A DNA stretch of 9,998 nucleotides from Leptofilum sp041987425 (lineage in GTDB: Bacteria; Chloroflexota; Anaerolineae; Promineifilales; Promineifilaceae). The notes beneath the pieces were generated by a model. That model was not told where the DNA came from. It searched no databases and saw only the letters and a program-made list of their open reading frames with translations. Location: the NCBI GenBank assembly GCA_041987425.1, contig JBHIWP010000218.1, positions 1 through 9,998 on the forward strand, written 5' to 3'. Numbering within the stretch: position 1 is the stretch's first letter; every line of letters begins with the position of its first letter. Below are positions 1-5,687 of this stretch, piece after piece. Made by a program: the position numbers and the translations under genes.

Positions 1-329
1 GCCTGGGCGGCCACACTCAGCGCGGTGAGCGCCCCCATTGAGTGCCCAAACAGAAACGGCCGTTCCAACCCCAGCGCCTCGATGAAGCCAACTGCGTCAT
101 TGCCTAGCTGCTCGTAGGAAAGGTTGTGTACAGGGCCTTCTGTACGGCCGTGTCCTCGAGCATCGGGCATAATGACATCATAAGCGCGGGCTAAATCATT
201 AGCTACCCGGTTCCAGCAACGGCCGCTGTCTGTATAGCCGTGCCACAAAAGAAGTGGCTGTTTGCCGTTATTGCTACGGCCGTAAAACACTTTTAGATCT
301 TTCACCTGGGCATACCCTGTGGTAAACAT
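1..329 (-). CDS. Alpha/beta hydrolase fold protein, N-terminal part (runs off left edge)
   Basis: The first 109 residues of a minus-strand gene are visible, and its C-terminus lies outside the window. The start at 329-327 is preceded by AGGAAGG at suitable distance. The protein opens MFTTGYAQVKDLKVFYGR. It then shows an oxyanion-type HG motif (LLLWHGYTDSG, about residues 26-36), a D-x-RGHGRT strand-loop (about 56-62) and the nucleophile elbow GHSMGA (about 95-100), whose Ser is the expected nucleophile. This is the usual N-terminal half of a soluble, cytoplasmic alpha/beta hydrolase. The catalytic Asp/Glu and His cannot be seen. The substrate cannot be inferred; esterase, lactonase and C-C hydrolase all share these motifs. 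It is transcribed divergently from everything else. Three ACGGCCGT octamers fall in this short stretch. Confidence 0.85.
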   Translation of the reverse strand, partial: MFTTGYAQVKDLKVFYGRSNNGKQPLLLWHGYTDSGRCWNRVANDLARAYDVIMPDARGHGRTEGPVHNLSYEQLGNDAVGFIEALGLERPFLFGHSMGALTALSVAAQ

Positions 330-519
330 TTTCCTTCCTGCCTTTACTTGTAGTGAACCATTTAGCACTGATTTCTATTCTAGAATTATGTAATCGGCAA
401 AAGATTTTGCAGAAAAACGATGGGCGTCTGGGCCGATTGCTCAAGCAATTGGCAAATTTTATAGATAATCTATTTTCAAAGACTATTTGCCAATTGCCTA
501 TACTGAACAAAAATTCTGC
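330..519. other. Divergent intergenic region with nested inverted repeat
   Basis: No ORF of credible quality is seen here. The stretch is AT-rich compared with its neighbours. It holds a 10-bp palindrome (ATTCTAGAAT, 377-386), a small dyad ATTGC-TCAA-GCAAT (436-449) and the larger inverted repeat described separately (445-497). A promoter for the minus-strand hydrolase must lie in this region, but I could not assign convincing -35 and -10 boxes for it. Confidence 0.6.
445..497. repeat. Inverted repeat with a second palindrome in its loop
   Basis: Perfect 13-bp arms, GCAATTGGCAAAT (445-457) and ATTTGCCAATTGC (485-497), enclose a 27-nt loop. The loop itself contains the dyad ATAGAT-A-ATCTAT (461-473). 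The element lies between two divergent transcription units, upstream of the promoter at 520. No T-tract follows on either strand, so a terminator is unlikely. It could be a small palindromic repeat element or a binding region for a dimeric regulator. Its presence is directly visible; its role is unknown. Confidence 0.8.
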
Positions 520-548
520 TTGACCGATAAAAAAAGGCATGGTAGACT
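520..548 (+). promoter_or_regulatory. Sigma70-type promoter for the 23-codon ORF
   Basis: TTGACC (520-525) and TAGACT (543-548) are separated by exactly 17 bases. TG at 540-541 gives an extended -10 context (TGG-TAGACT). The expected start of transcription is near 555, which leaves a leader of about 40 nt before the ATG at 596. The match is read from the sequence; activity is inferred. Confidence 0.65.
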
Positions 549-578
549 GTTCGCCGTAACACAAATAAAAAAACTTTT

Positions 579-586
579 AAGGAGGT
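579..586 (+). promoter_or_regulatory. Perfect Shine-Dalgarno (AAGGAGGT)
   Basis: AAGGAGGT matches the full anti-Shine-Dalgarno core and lies 9 nt before the ATG at 596. It is the strongest ribosome-binding site in the window and the main reason to believe the 23-codon ORF is translated. Its last bases overlap a segment (585-593) that can pair with 643-651 inside the ORF. Confidence 0.8.
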
Positions 587-595
587 ACCCACAAG

Positions 596-667
596 ATGGC
601 TCAAGTAAATAACAACATCTTCGGAAACGTAGTTTTACGTTGTGTGGGTACACCTGTTAACTGCTAA
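596..667 (+). CDS. 23-aa micropeptide or leader peptide, family not recognised
   Basis: The ORF starts MAQVNNNIFG and ends CVGTPVNC, with stop TAA at 665-667. I do not recognise it. Evidence that it is real is contextual: an extended -10 promoter with a 17-bp spacer, a perfect AAGGAGGT at 9 nt, and two intrinsic terminators immediately downstream. Composition is skewed: five Asn (three consecutive, codons at 608-616), five Val, and Cys at residues 16 and 23, the last residue. There is no signal peptide or transmembrane segment. Two readings fit. It may be a leader peptide whose translation controls read-through into the RIO kinase operon, because its 3' half pairs alternatively with the start region or with the first terminator. 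Or it may be a highly expressed stand-alone small protein or modified peptide precursor. No peptide-modification gene is visible nearby. Confidence 0.6.
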   Translation: MAQVNNNIFGNVVLRCVGTPVNC

Positions 668-702
668 GGCTCCAAAACTGACTATTTTTGGATGAATTTG
701 CG

Positions 703-731
703 GCCACGGGTGTACAGCCTGTGGCTTTTTT
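703..731 (+). terminator. Intrinsic terminator 1 after the small ORF
   Basis: The left arm GCCACGGGT (703-711) and right arm GCCTGTGGC (717-725) form a 9-bp stem with two G-U pairs around a 5-nt loop. Six T follow directly (726-731). It lies 35 nt after the stop codon at 665-667. Confidence 0.85.
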
Positions 732-754
732 GTTGCCCGTTCCTGGCAGCCCCA

Positions 755-789
755 GCCACCATCACACAGCGTTGATTGGTGGCTTTTTT
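755..789 (+). terminator. Intrinsic terminator 2, in tandem
   Basis: GCCACCA (755-761) pairs with TGGTGGC (777-783), extended by A754-T784 at the base and possibly by TCA/TGA inside across one bulged base. Six T follow (784-789). The stem base GCCAC/GTGGC and the T-tract repeat those of terminator 1, which suggests duplication or selection for very tight termination before the RIO kinase gene. Confidence 0.8.
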
Positions 790-888
790 GTTTCTCTCCC
801 CTCTCCAAGCAAACAAAAGCCACGTTCCCTGTCTAAAACCTTTGGGATGTTTGCCGGATCATACTAAAACCGGTCCAAATTCAATCTA

Positions 889-1848
889 ATGAACAAATTT
901 GAGGCTTTTGAGAAGTTTGAAGCATATCAATATGACGACAACAGTCGGCAGGCCCGACGCAACCGCCCTGGCCCCAAGAAGAACAAGAAGGATCGTCGTG
1001 CCAGCCAAATCATGCGTGACATACGAGAGATGGATGACGGCACAGACACATGGATTCCAAGCTATGCCAAAGCATTGGACCCGCGCCACCACGAGCGGCA
1101 GTGGGTCATTGAATCCGTTGGTCCTTTTTACCGCGACCAAATAGTAACGGACGTAACGCGGCTAGTAAAAGGGGGCAAAGAGGCAAACGTGTACGCCTGT
1201 ACGGCCCATCCAGCCACCGGGATGGACCTCATTGCGGCCAAGCTGTACCGCCCACGCATGCTGCGCCATCTAAAAAACGACGCCGTTTACAAGGCGGGCC
1301 GGCTGCTGCGCGATGCCGAAGGCAAGCAAATCAAAGGGCGACGTGAAAAGCTGGCCCTGCGCAAAAAAACCAATTTTGGCAAACAAGTGGATATCCAATG
1401 GTGGATTGGTAATGAATACCGTACGCAAACCCAGCTCTTTGAGGCAGGGGCAAACGTTCCTAAGCCGATTGCACACCAGGGGAATACGATTTTAATGTCT
1501 TACATTGGGGATGCGTATGGCCCAGCCCCTACCTTGAGCGAGGTCCGTTTGCCGCAGGACGAAGCCGAATCGCTGTTTCAGTGCGTGATGGACAATGTAG
1601 CGCTGATGCTAAATAACCACCTGATTCATGGCGATCTCTCTGCATACAACATCTTGTACTGGGAGGGAGCGATTTACCTGATTGACTTTCCACAGATGGT
1701 AGAGGCGCGACACAATCCACATGCTTTAGAGCTTCTGGAGCGAGACATCACTCGCGTGTGCGAATACTTCAGCAGCTTTGGCATCGAAAACGATCCGGTT
1801 CACCTGGCGCGTGGGCTTTGGGAACCGTATATGGGGCCAGGTGAATAA
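889..1848 (+). CDS. RIO1-family atypical serine/threonine protein kinase
   Basis: A 319-residue protein with the RIO kinase core. It has a glycine-rich loop GGKEANVY (95-102) and an ATP-anchoring Lys in IAAKLYRP (K118). The catalytic loop is HGDLSAYN (D249, N254), and the metal-binding Asp is in LIDFPQMVE (D266, the RIO equivalent of DFG). The N-terminal 70 residues are charged and Lys/Arg-rich (PGPKKNKKDRR at 27-37), typical of an RNA- or ribosome-contacting tail. In archaea and eukaryotes RIO1 acts in late small-subunit maturation as an ATPase/kinase; the bacterial members are poorly characterised. No clear Shine-Dalgarno precedes the ATG, and the only -10-like hexamer (TACTAA, 862-867) lacks a -35 box, so expression may depend on read-through from 520. 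The stop overlaps the next start (TAATG at 1846-1850), implying translational coupling to the ABC exporter. It contains no ACGGCCGT octamer, unlike every other complete gene here. Confidence 0.92.
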   Translation: MNKFEAFEKFEAYQYDDNSRQARRNRPGPKKNKKDRRASQIMRDIREMDDGTDTWIPSYAKALDPRHHERQWVIESVGPFYRDQIVTDVTRLVKGGKEANVYACTAHPATGMDLIAAKLYRPRMLRHLKNDAVYKAGRLLRDAEGKQIKGRREKLALRKKTNFGKQVDIQWWIGNEYRTQTQLFEAGANVPKPIAHQGNTILMSYIGDAYGPAPTLSEVRLPQDEAESLFQCVMDNVALMLNNHLIHGDLSAYNILYWEGAIYLIDFPQMVEARHNPHALELLERDITRVCEYFSSFGIENDPVHLARGLWEPYMGPGE

Positions 1849-3680
1849 TGCCGAAAACAGAAGAAATGAACAACAGAGAATTATTGCAGCGCTATCTACG
1901 GCCGTACACTCCCCGTCTCTTTGGTTTAAGCGCCTTGCTGGCAATCAGCATTGGCTTGCAGCTCTATGGCCCCCAGGTGATTCGGGACTTTTTGGACGCG
2001 GCACAGACGGAGACGGCCGTTCGCGTGCTTGTCAATCTAGGCGTTTTGTACTTTGCTGTAACCGTAGCCCAAAAAGCAGTCTCTCTCTACACCACCTACC
2101 TGAGCGAAGATCTGGGCTGGGCCGCTACAAATGGCTTGCGCGCGGACCTGACAGCGCACACGCTGCGGCTAGACATGGGCTTTCATAAGCTGCAAACACC
2201 CGGCGAACTTATAGAACGCATTGATGGCGATGTCAGCAACCTGGCAGAGTTTTTCTCTCAACTGCTGGTGGAGGTGTTAGGCAATACCGTTTTGGTCATT
2301 GGCATTTTGGTGCTGCTATTTCGTGAAGATTGGCGCATTGGGCTGGTTGGCCTGGCCTATGGTCTGCTCACGCTGGGGCTGCTGCAAATCATTCGTCGGC
2401 CCACGGTAACCGTGTGGCGCGACGTAAGCGAAGCCTACGCCAGGCTGCATGGCTACGTTGAAGAACGAATCGGTGGTACAGAGGATATTCGGGCCAATGG
2501 CGGTGAGCCATATGTTTTCCAAAAGCTGTATCCGCTGCTGGCCAACGTGGCCCAAAGTCGCATCCGGGCCAACGTGATTGGCGGCTACACCTTCAGCAGC
2601 AGTTACATACTCTACGTATTGGCCATTGTGGCCACGCTGGCCCTGGCGGGCATATTCTACCTGCAGGGGCAAATAACAATCGGTACGCTGTTCTTGCTGG
2701 TGGCCTACGTGCGGCTGATGGAATCGCCCATCAAGTACATTCGGCGGCAAATCAGCGACCTGCAAAAAGCTGTCGCCAGCATCGGCCGTATTAACGAATT
2801 TTTGCACCTGAAGCCAGACGTGCAGGAATCTGCCACTGCCCAGTTGCCGGAGAAAGCAACGGCCGTTTCCTTCCGAAACGTCTCTTTCGCCTATAAAGAC
2901 CAGTTGTCAGTAAACGGCAATCAGTATTCGGTAAACGGTAACCAATCTCAATCCTCCAATCTCCAGTCTCAAAATGTCTTGCACAACGTCAGCTTCAAGC
3001 TGGAAGCAGGCAAAGTGCTGGGGTTGCTAGGGCGCACCGGCAGCGGCAAGACAACGCTAACGCGCTTGCTTTTCCGATTGTATGACGTAGATGCGGGCAG
3101 CATTACCCTGGACGGCATCGATCTGCGCCAGGTGAGTTTATCTGCCGTGCGACAACACATCGGCATGGTGACGCAGGAAGTTCAGCTTTTCGAGGCCACG
3201 GTGCGCGACAACCTGACGCTGTTCCGCCGCTACGATCCCACCAAAGCGCCTATTTCCGACACCCAAATTGCGGAAGCCCTGCACACACTGGGGCTAGGCG
3301 ACTGGCTGGCTGGGCTGCCAAGTGGCCTGGATACGGTGCTGAAAGCGGGCGGCCAGGGGCTTTCTGCCGGGCAGGCGCAACTGCTGGCCTTTACGCGCGT
3401 TTTTCTGCGCAATCCGCAGCTGGTGGTTCTGGATGAAGCCTCGTCCCGGCTGGACCCGGCCACGGAGCAGCTTTTGGAACGGGCCATTGATACGCTGCTG
3501 CACGGCCGTACCGCCATCATCATTGCCCACCGCCTGCGCACGGTACAGCGGGCCGATGACATATTGATTTTGGAAAACGGCCGTATTCAGGAACACGGAC
3601 CACGATTGCAGCTGCTCAACGATCCCGATTCGCGCTTTGCCCAACTGTTGCAAACCGGGCTGGAGGAGATGCTGGTCTAA
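1848..3680 (+). CDS. ABC exporter half-transporter A (TMD-NBD), canonical Walker B
   Basis: A 610-residue type-I exporter subunit. A transmembrane domain (about 20-310) has hydrophobic segments near 24-42, 58-78, 142-160, 163-183, 250-270 and 276-292; the NBD starts near 338. NBD motifs are A-loop Y349, Walker A GRTGSGKT (395-402), Q-loop Q443, signature LSAGQ (505-509), Walker B LVVLDE with catalytic E530, D-loop SRLD, and H-loop H561. The signature has Ala where LSGGQ has Gly. Residues about 351-376 are an inserted Gln/Asn/Ser-rich stretch with two heptapeptide repeats (QLSVNGN, QYSVNGN). The start at 1848 has AGGTG upstream and shares one base with the RIO kinase stop; ATG 1866 lacks a ribosome site. 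It most likely pairs with the next gene in a membrane-embedded heterodimer exporting a lipid, peptide or drug; the substrate is not predictable. Confidence 0.93.
   Translation: MPKTEEMNNRELLQRYLRPYTPRLFGLSALLAISIGLQLYGPQVIRDFLDAAQTETAVRVLVNLGVLYFAVTVAQKAVSLYTTYLSEDLGWAATNGLRADLTAHTLRLDMGFHKLQTPGELIERIDGDVSNLAEFFSQLLVEVLGNTVLVIGILVLLFREDWRIGLVGLAYGLLTLGLLQIIRRPTVTVWRDVSEAYARLHGYVEERIGGTEDIRANGGEPYVFQKLYPLLANVAQSRIRANVIGGYTFSSSYILYVLAIVATLALAGIFYLQGQITIGTLFLLVAYVRLMESPIKYIRRQISDLQKAVASIGRINEFLHLKPDVQESATAQLPEKATAVSFRNVSFAYKDQLSVNGNQYSVNGNQSQSSNLQSQNVLHNVSFKLEAGKVLGLLGRTGSGKTTLTRLLFRLYDVDAGSITLDGIDLRQVSLSAVRQHIGMVTQEVQLFEATVRDNLTLFRRYDPTKAPISDTQIAEALHTLGLGDWLAGLPSGLDTVLKAGGQGLSAGQAQLLAFTRVFLRNPQLVVLDEASSRLDPATEQLLERAIDTLLHGRTAIIIAHRLRTVQRADDILILENGRIQEHGPRLQLLNDPDSRFAQLLQTGLEEMLV
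2898..2975 (+). repeat. In-frame heptad-repeat insertion in NBD of half-transporter A
   Basis: Two 21-nt units (2901-2921 and 2922-2942, 16 of 21 positions identical) encode QLSVNGN and QYSVNGN. They are followed by a CT-rich stretch with AATCTC, AATCCTCC and AATCTCC units (2944-2972). The block sits between the A-loop Tyr (FAYKD) and the next core strand (VLHNVSF), where related NBDs usually have only a few residues. It keeps the reading frame and carries no stop codon. Confidence 0.75.
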
Positions 3681-3695
3681 TGAAAATACGCACCG

Positions 3696-3709
3696 TGTGT
3701 TGCAACACA
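3696..3709. promoter_or_regulatory. 14-bp perfect palindrome, candidate operator
   Basis: TGTGTTGCAACACA is a perfect 14-bp palindrome in the 45-nt gap between the two ABC genes, ending 16 nt before the second start codon. Dyads of this length and symmetry are typical of dimeric repressor sites. No T-tract follows and there is no loop, so a terminator is unlikely. Function is inferred only. Confidence 0.4.
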
Positions 3710-3725
3710 AATGGAATGATTATTT

Positions 3726-5687
3726 ATGAATGACAAACTCTCGATTAAGAGCGGTACCTGGTCACTGATTCGCTACCGACCCTGGCACTTTGTGCTGAGC
3801 GTGGCGCTGGGGCTTTACGTTTTTGGCATGCGTCTGGTCCCCGGCTGGCTGGAAAAAAGTTACTTTGATCGGCTGGATGGAGCGGTGGAAACAGCTACTT
3901 CGACAGGCTCGGCACAGGCCGTTACGCCTCACACGCTCTCCAATGTCCTGTGGACCCTGTTGCTGCTTATCGTCGCTGTGGAAGTAAGCCGGATGGTGCT
4001 TAACGTTCTGGGCGATTGGGCGGCTGTCAAGGTGCGCATGGCCGGGCAATCGCTCATGCGCATCAATCTACTGCAAAACATCCTGCATAAGCCAGGGGCG
4101 CAGCCATTGCCCGTACCAACTGGCGACGTCATCAACCGCACGGATGATGATCTGGCCGACTTTGCTGACTTCCCCACCTGGATTCCCGAGCTGGCGGGAC
4201 ACATCATCTTTGCCATCTTTGCTCTGATTATTATGTTTCGTATTGCGCCGGGAATTACGGCCGTTGCTATTCTGCCCCTCATTGGCGTCTTTTTCCTCAC
4301 CCGCTGGGCCTGGAGCCGCTTTCTAAGCTACGTGCGCATCAGCCGCGTTAGCGACAGCCGGGTCACGGCTTTTCTAGGCGAAACGTTTGGCGCCATTCAG
4401 GCCATAAAGGTAGCTGATGCTGAAGTTGGGGCCATTGGCTACCTGCGCGAACTAAGCGAGCAGCGACGCACGGCCAACGTGCGCTTTGGCCTCTTCTGGG
4501 CCATCTTTCAATCCGTGACGGACAACATGGGCGATGTGGCCGTGGCGCTAATGGTGGTGATGGCGGGCTTCTCGATGCAAAATGGCACCTTCAGCGTCGG
4601 GGATTTTGTGCTGTTTAGCACGTATCTCTTCTTCGTTTCCCGCGTTCCAGCCCAAATTGGCAGCTATCTTTCCGAGATCGCCCAGCAGCGCGTGGTGCTG
4701 GACCGCCTGCAAGAGATCACGCCAGAGGCCGCGCCAGAAAGCCTGGTGGGCCACGTGCCCATCTACGAGGATGAACCGGCTCCGGTCATCACCAAACCGG
4801 AGAAAACGGCCGCAGACCGGCTGGAGGTTTTGGAGGTGGAAGGATTGCGTTTTGAGTATTCAGTACTCAGTAAGCAGTATTCAGTAAACTCTGATTCACA
4901 GAACACTGATCTACTGATTACTGACCCACTGATCACCGAAAACTGGACCCTAAGCGACATCACCTTCACCATCCCGCGCGGCAGCTTTACGGTGATTACG
5001 GGCAAGATTGGCTCGGGCAAGACGACGCTGCTGCGCGTGCTGCTGGGGCTGCTGCCTGCGGCTGGCGGTGAGGTTCGCTGGAACGGCCGTCTCATCACCG
5101 ATCCCGCCACATTCTTTACGCCTCCGCGCGCGGCCTACACGCCACAGGTACCACGCCTGTTCAGCGAACCGCTGCGCGACAACATTCTGCTCGGTTTGCC
5201 GGCGAATGGGCTGGATCAAGCAGTGGAAACGGCCGTGCTCAAACCGGACATCGCTCAGCTTGAAGCCGGGCTAGAAACGGTGGTTGGACCGCGCGGGGTG
5301 CGGCTGTCTGGCGGGCAGGTGCAGCGCGCCGCCACCGCCAGAATGCTGGTGCGCGATGCTGAATTATTGGTGTTCGACGATCTGTCTAGCGCGCTGGATG
5401 TGGAGACAGAAGCCAGCCTGTGGGAGGGCATTTTTGGTGGGAATTGGAGATCGGAGATTGGAGATTCTGTAACAAAATCTCCAGTCCCGCAGCCGCAAGC
5501 TGCTGATCTCCAATCTCCCACCTGCCTGGTCGTCAGCCATCGCCGCGCCGTATTGCAACGGGCGGACCAGATTATTGTGCTGGAAGACGGCCGTATTGCC
5601 GCCACCGGCACTTTGGATGAGCTGCTGCTAAGCTCGCCCGCCATGCGGGAGCTGTGGCAGCAGGAACAGGAGGAACAACATGTCTAG
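3726..5687 (+). CDS. ABC exporter half-transporter B (TMD-NBD), degenerate Walker B
   Basis: A 653-residue type-I exporter subunit, larger than usual because of two insertions. Hydrophobic segments lie near 20-38, 72-95, 155-172, 175-193, 255-280 and 290-305. NBD motifs are A-loop Y378, Walker A GKIGSGKT (426-433), Q-loop Q474, signature LSGGQ (527-531), Walker B LLVFDD with Asp at 552 where the catalytic Glu is expected, D-loop SALD, and H-loop H605. Insertions are at about 379-404 (heptad repeat after the A-loop) and 571-598 (a palindromic block between Walker B and the H-loop). The Walker B change pairs with the altered LSAGQ of subunit A in one composite site, the pattern of asymmetric heterodimeric exporters. 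The ribosome site is weak (GGAATG upstream). The 3' end overlaps the GNAT start by 8 nt. Confidence 0.93.
   Translation: MNDKLSIKSGTWSLIRYRPWHFVLSVALGLYVFGMRLVPGWLEKSYFDRLDGAVETATSTGSAQAVTPHTLSNVLWTLLLLIVAVEVSRMVLNVLGDWAAVKVRMAGQSLMRINLLQNILHKPGAQPLPVPTGDVINRTDDDLADFADFPTWIPELAGHIIFAIFALIIMFRIAPGITAVAILPLIGVFFLTRWAWSRFLSYVRISRVSDSRVTAFLGETFGAIQAIKVADAEVGAIGYLRELSEQRRTANVRFGLFWAIFQSVTDNMGDVAVALMVVMAGFSMQNGTFSVGDFVLFSTYLFFVSRVPAQIGSYLSEIAQQRVVLDRLQEITPEAAPESLVGHVPIYEDEPAPVITKPEKTAADRLEVLEVEGLRFEYSVLSKQYSVNSDSQNTDLLITDPLITENWTLSDITFTIPRGSFTVITGKIGSGKTTLLRVLLGLLPAAGGEVRWNGRLITDPATFFTPPRAAYTPQVPRLFSEPLRDNILLGLPANGLDQAVETAVLKPDIAQLEAGLETVVGPRGVRLSGGQVQRAATARMLVRDAELLVFDDLSSALDVETEASLWEGIFGGNWRSEIGDSVTKSPVPQPQAADLQSPTCLVVSHRRAVLQRADQIIVLEDGRIAATGTLDELLLSSPAMRELWQQEQEEQHV
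4855..4937 (+). repeat. In-frame heptad-repeat insertion in NBD of half-transporter B
   Basis: The left part is built of roughly 7-nt units around CAGTANN (peptides YSVLSKQ and YSVNSDS). The right part is built of units around ACTGATN on the opposite strand, so the whole is an imperfect palindrome. It shares CAGTATTC-GTAAAC (14 of 15 positions, peptide QYSVN) with the insertion in half-transporter A. It occupies the equivalent NBD position, between FEYS (A-loop) and WTLSDITF. No stop codon interrupts the frame. Confidence 0.75.
5444..5520 (+). repeat. Palindromic GGAGATT element inside the NBD of half-transporter B
   Basis: Three tandem heptads around GGAGATT (about 5446-5466) face CTCC-rich heptads on the other side. 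Perfect 13-bp arms are GGAGATTGGAGAT (5453-5465) and ATCTCCAATCTCC (5506-5518). The loop holds a further AATCTCC copy and a GCAGC-CGCAA-GCTGC mini-hairpin. It encodes about 26 polar residues between EASLWEGIF and CLVVSH, a surface-loop position between Walker B and the H-loop, without breaking the frame. Confidence 0.8.

Larger units (their letters stand above)
585..789 (+). promoter_or_regulatory. Putative leader-peptide transcription attenuator
   Basis: Segment 1 (585-593, GTACCCACA) is perfectly complementary to 643-651 (TGTGGGTAC) near the end of the small ORF. The overlapping segment 648-657 (GTACACCTGT) can instead pair over 10 positions, one of them G-U, with 706-715, which contains most of the left arm of terminator 1. 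So 1:2 pairing leaves terminator 1 intact and 2:3 pairing destroys it. If terminator 1 is opened, its freed right arm (721-726, GTGGCT) is complementary to 754-759 (AGCCAC), the base of terminator 2's left arm. A ribosome finishing the ORF would cover segment 2 and favour termination; one stalled earlier, for example at the Asn run, would free it. The pairings are seen in the sequence; regulation is inferred. Confidence 0.35.

Noticed and set aside
377..386. 10-bp palindrome ATTCTAGAAT as an operator
   Set aside because: A single 10-bp dyad in AT-rich DNA is not significant by itself and no second copy was seen.
841..888. A separate promoter directly before the RIO kinase gene (TACTAA at 862-867)
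   Set aside because: No acceptable -35 hexamer at 16-18 bp; the best candidate spacer is 14 bp. It cannot be excluded but is not supported.
2901..4937. Heptad repeats considered as a CRISPR-like array
   Set aside because: Units are 7 or 21 nt, contiguous and imperfect, without spacers, and are translated inside ABC genes.
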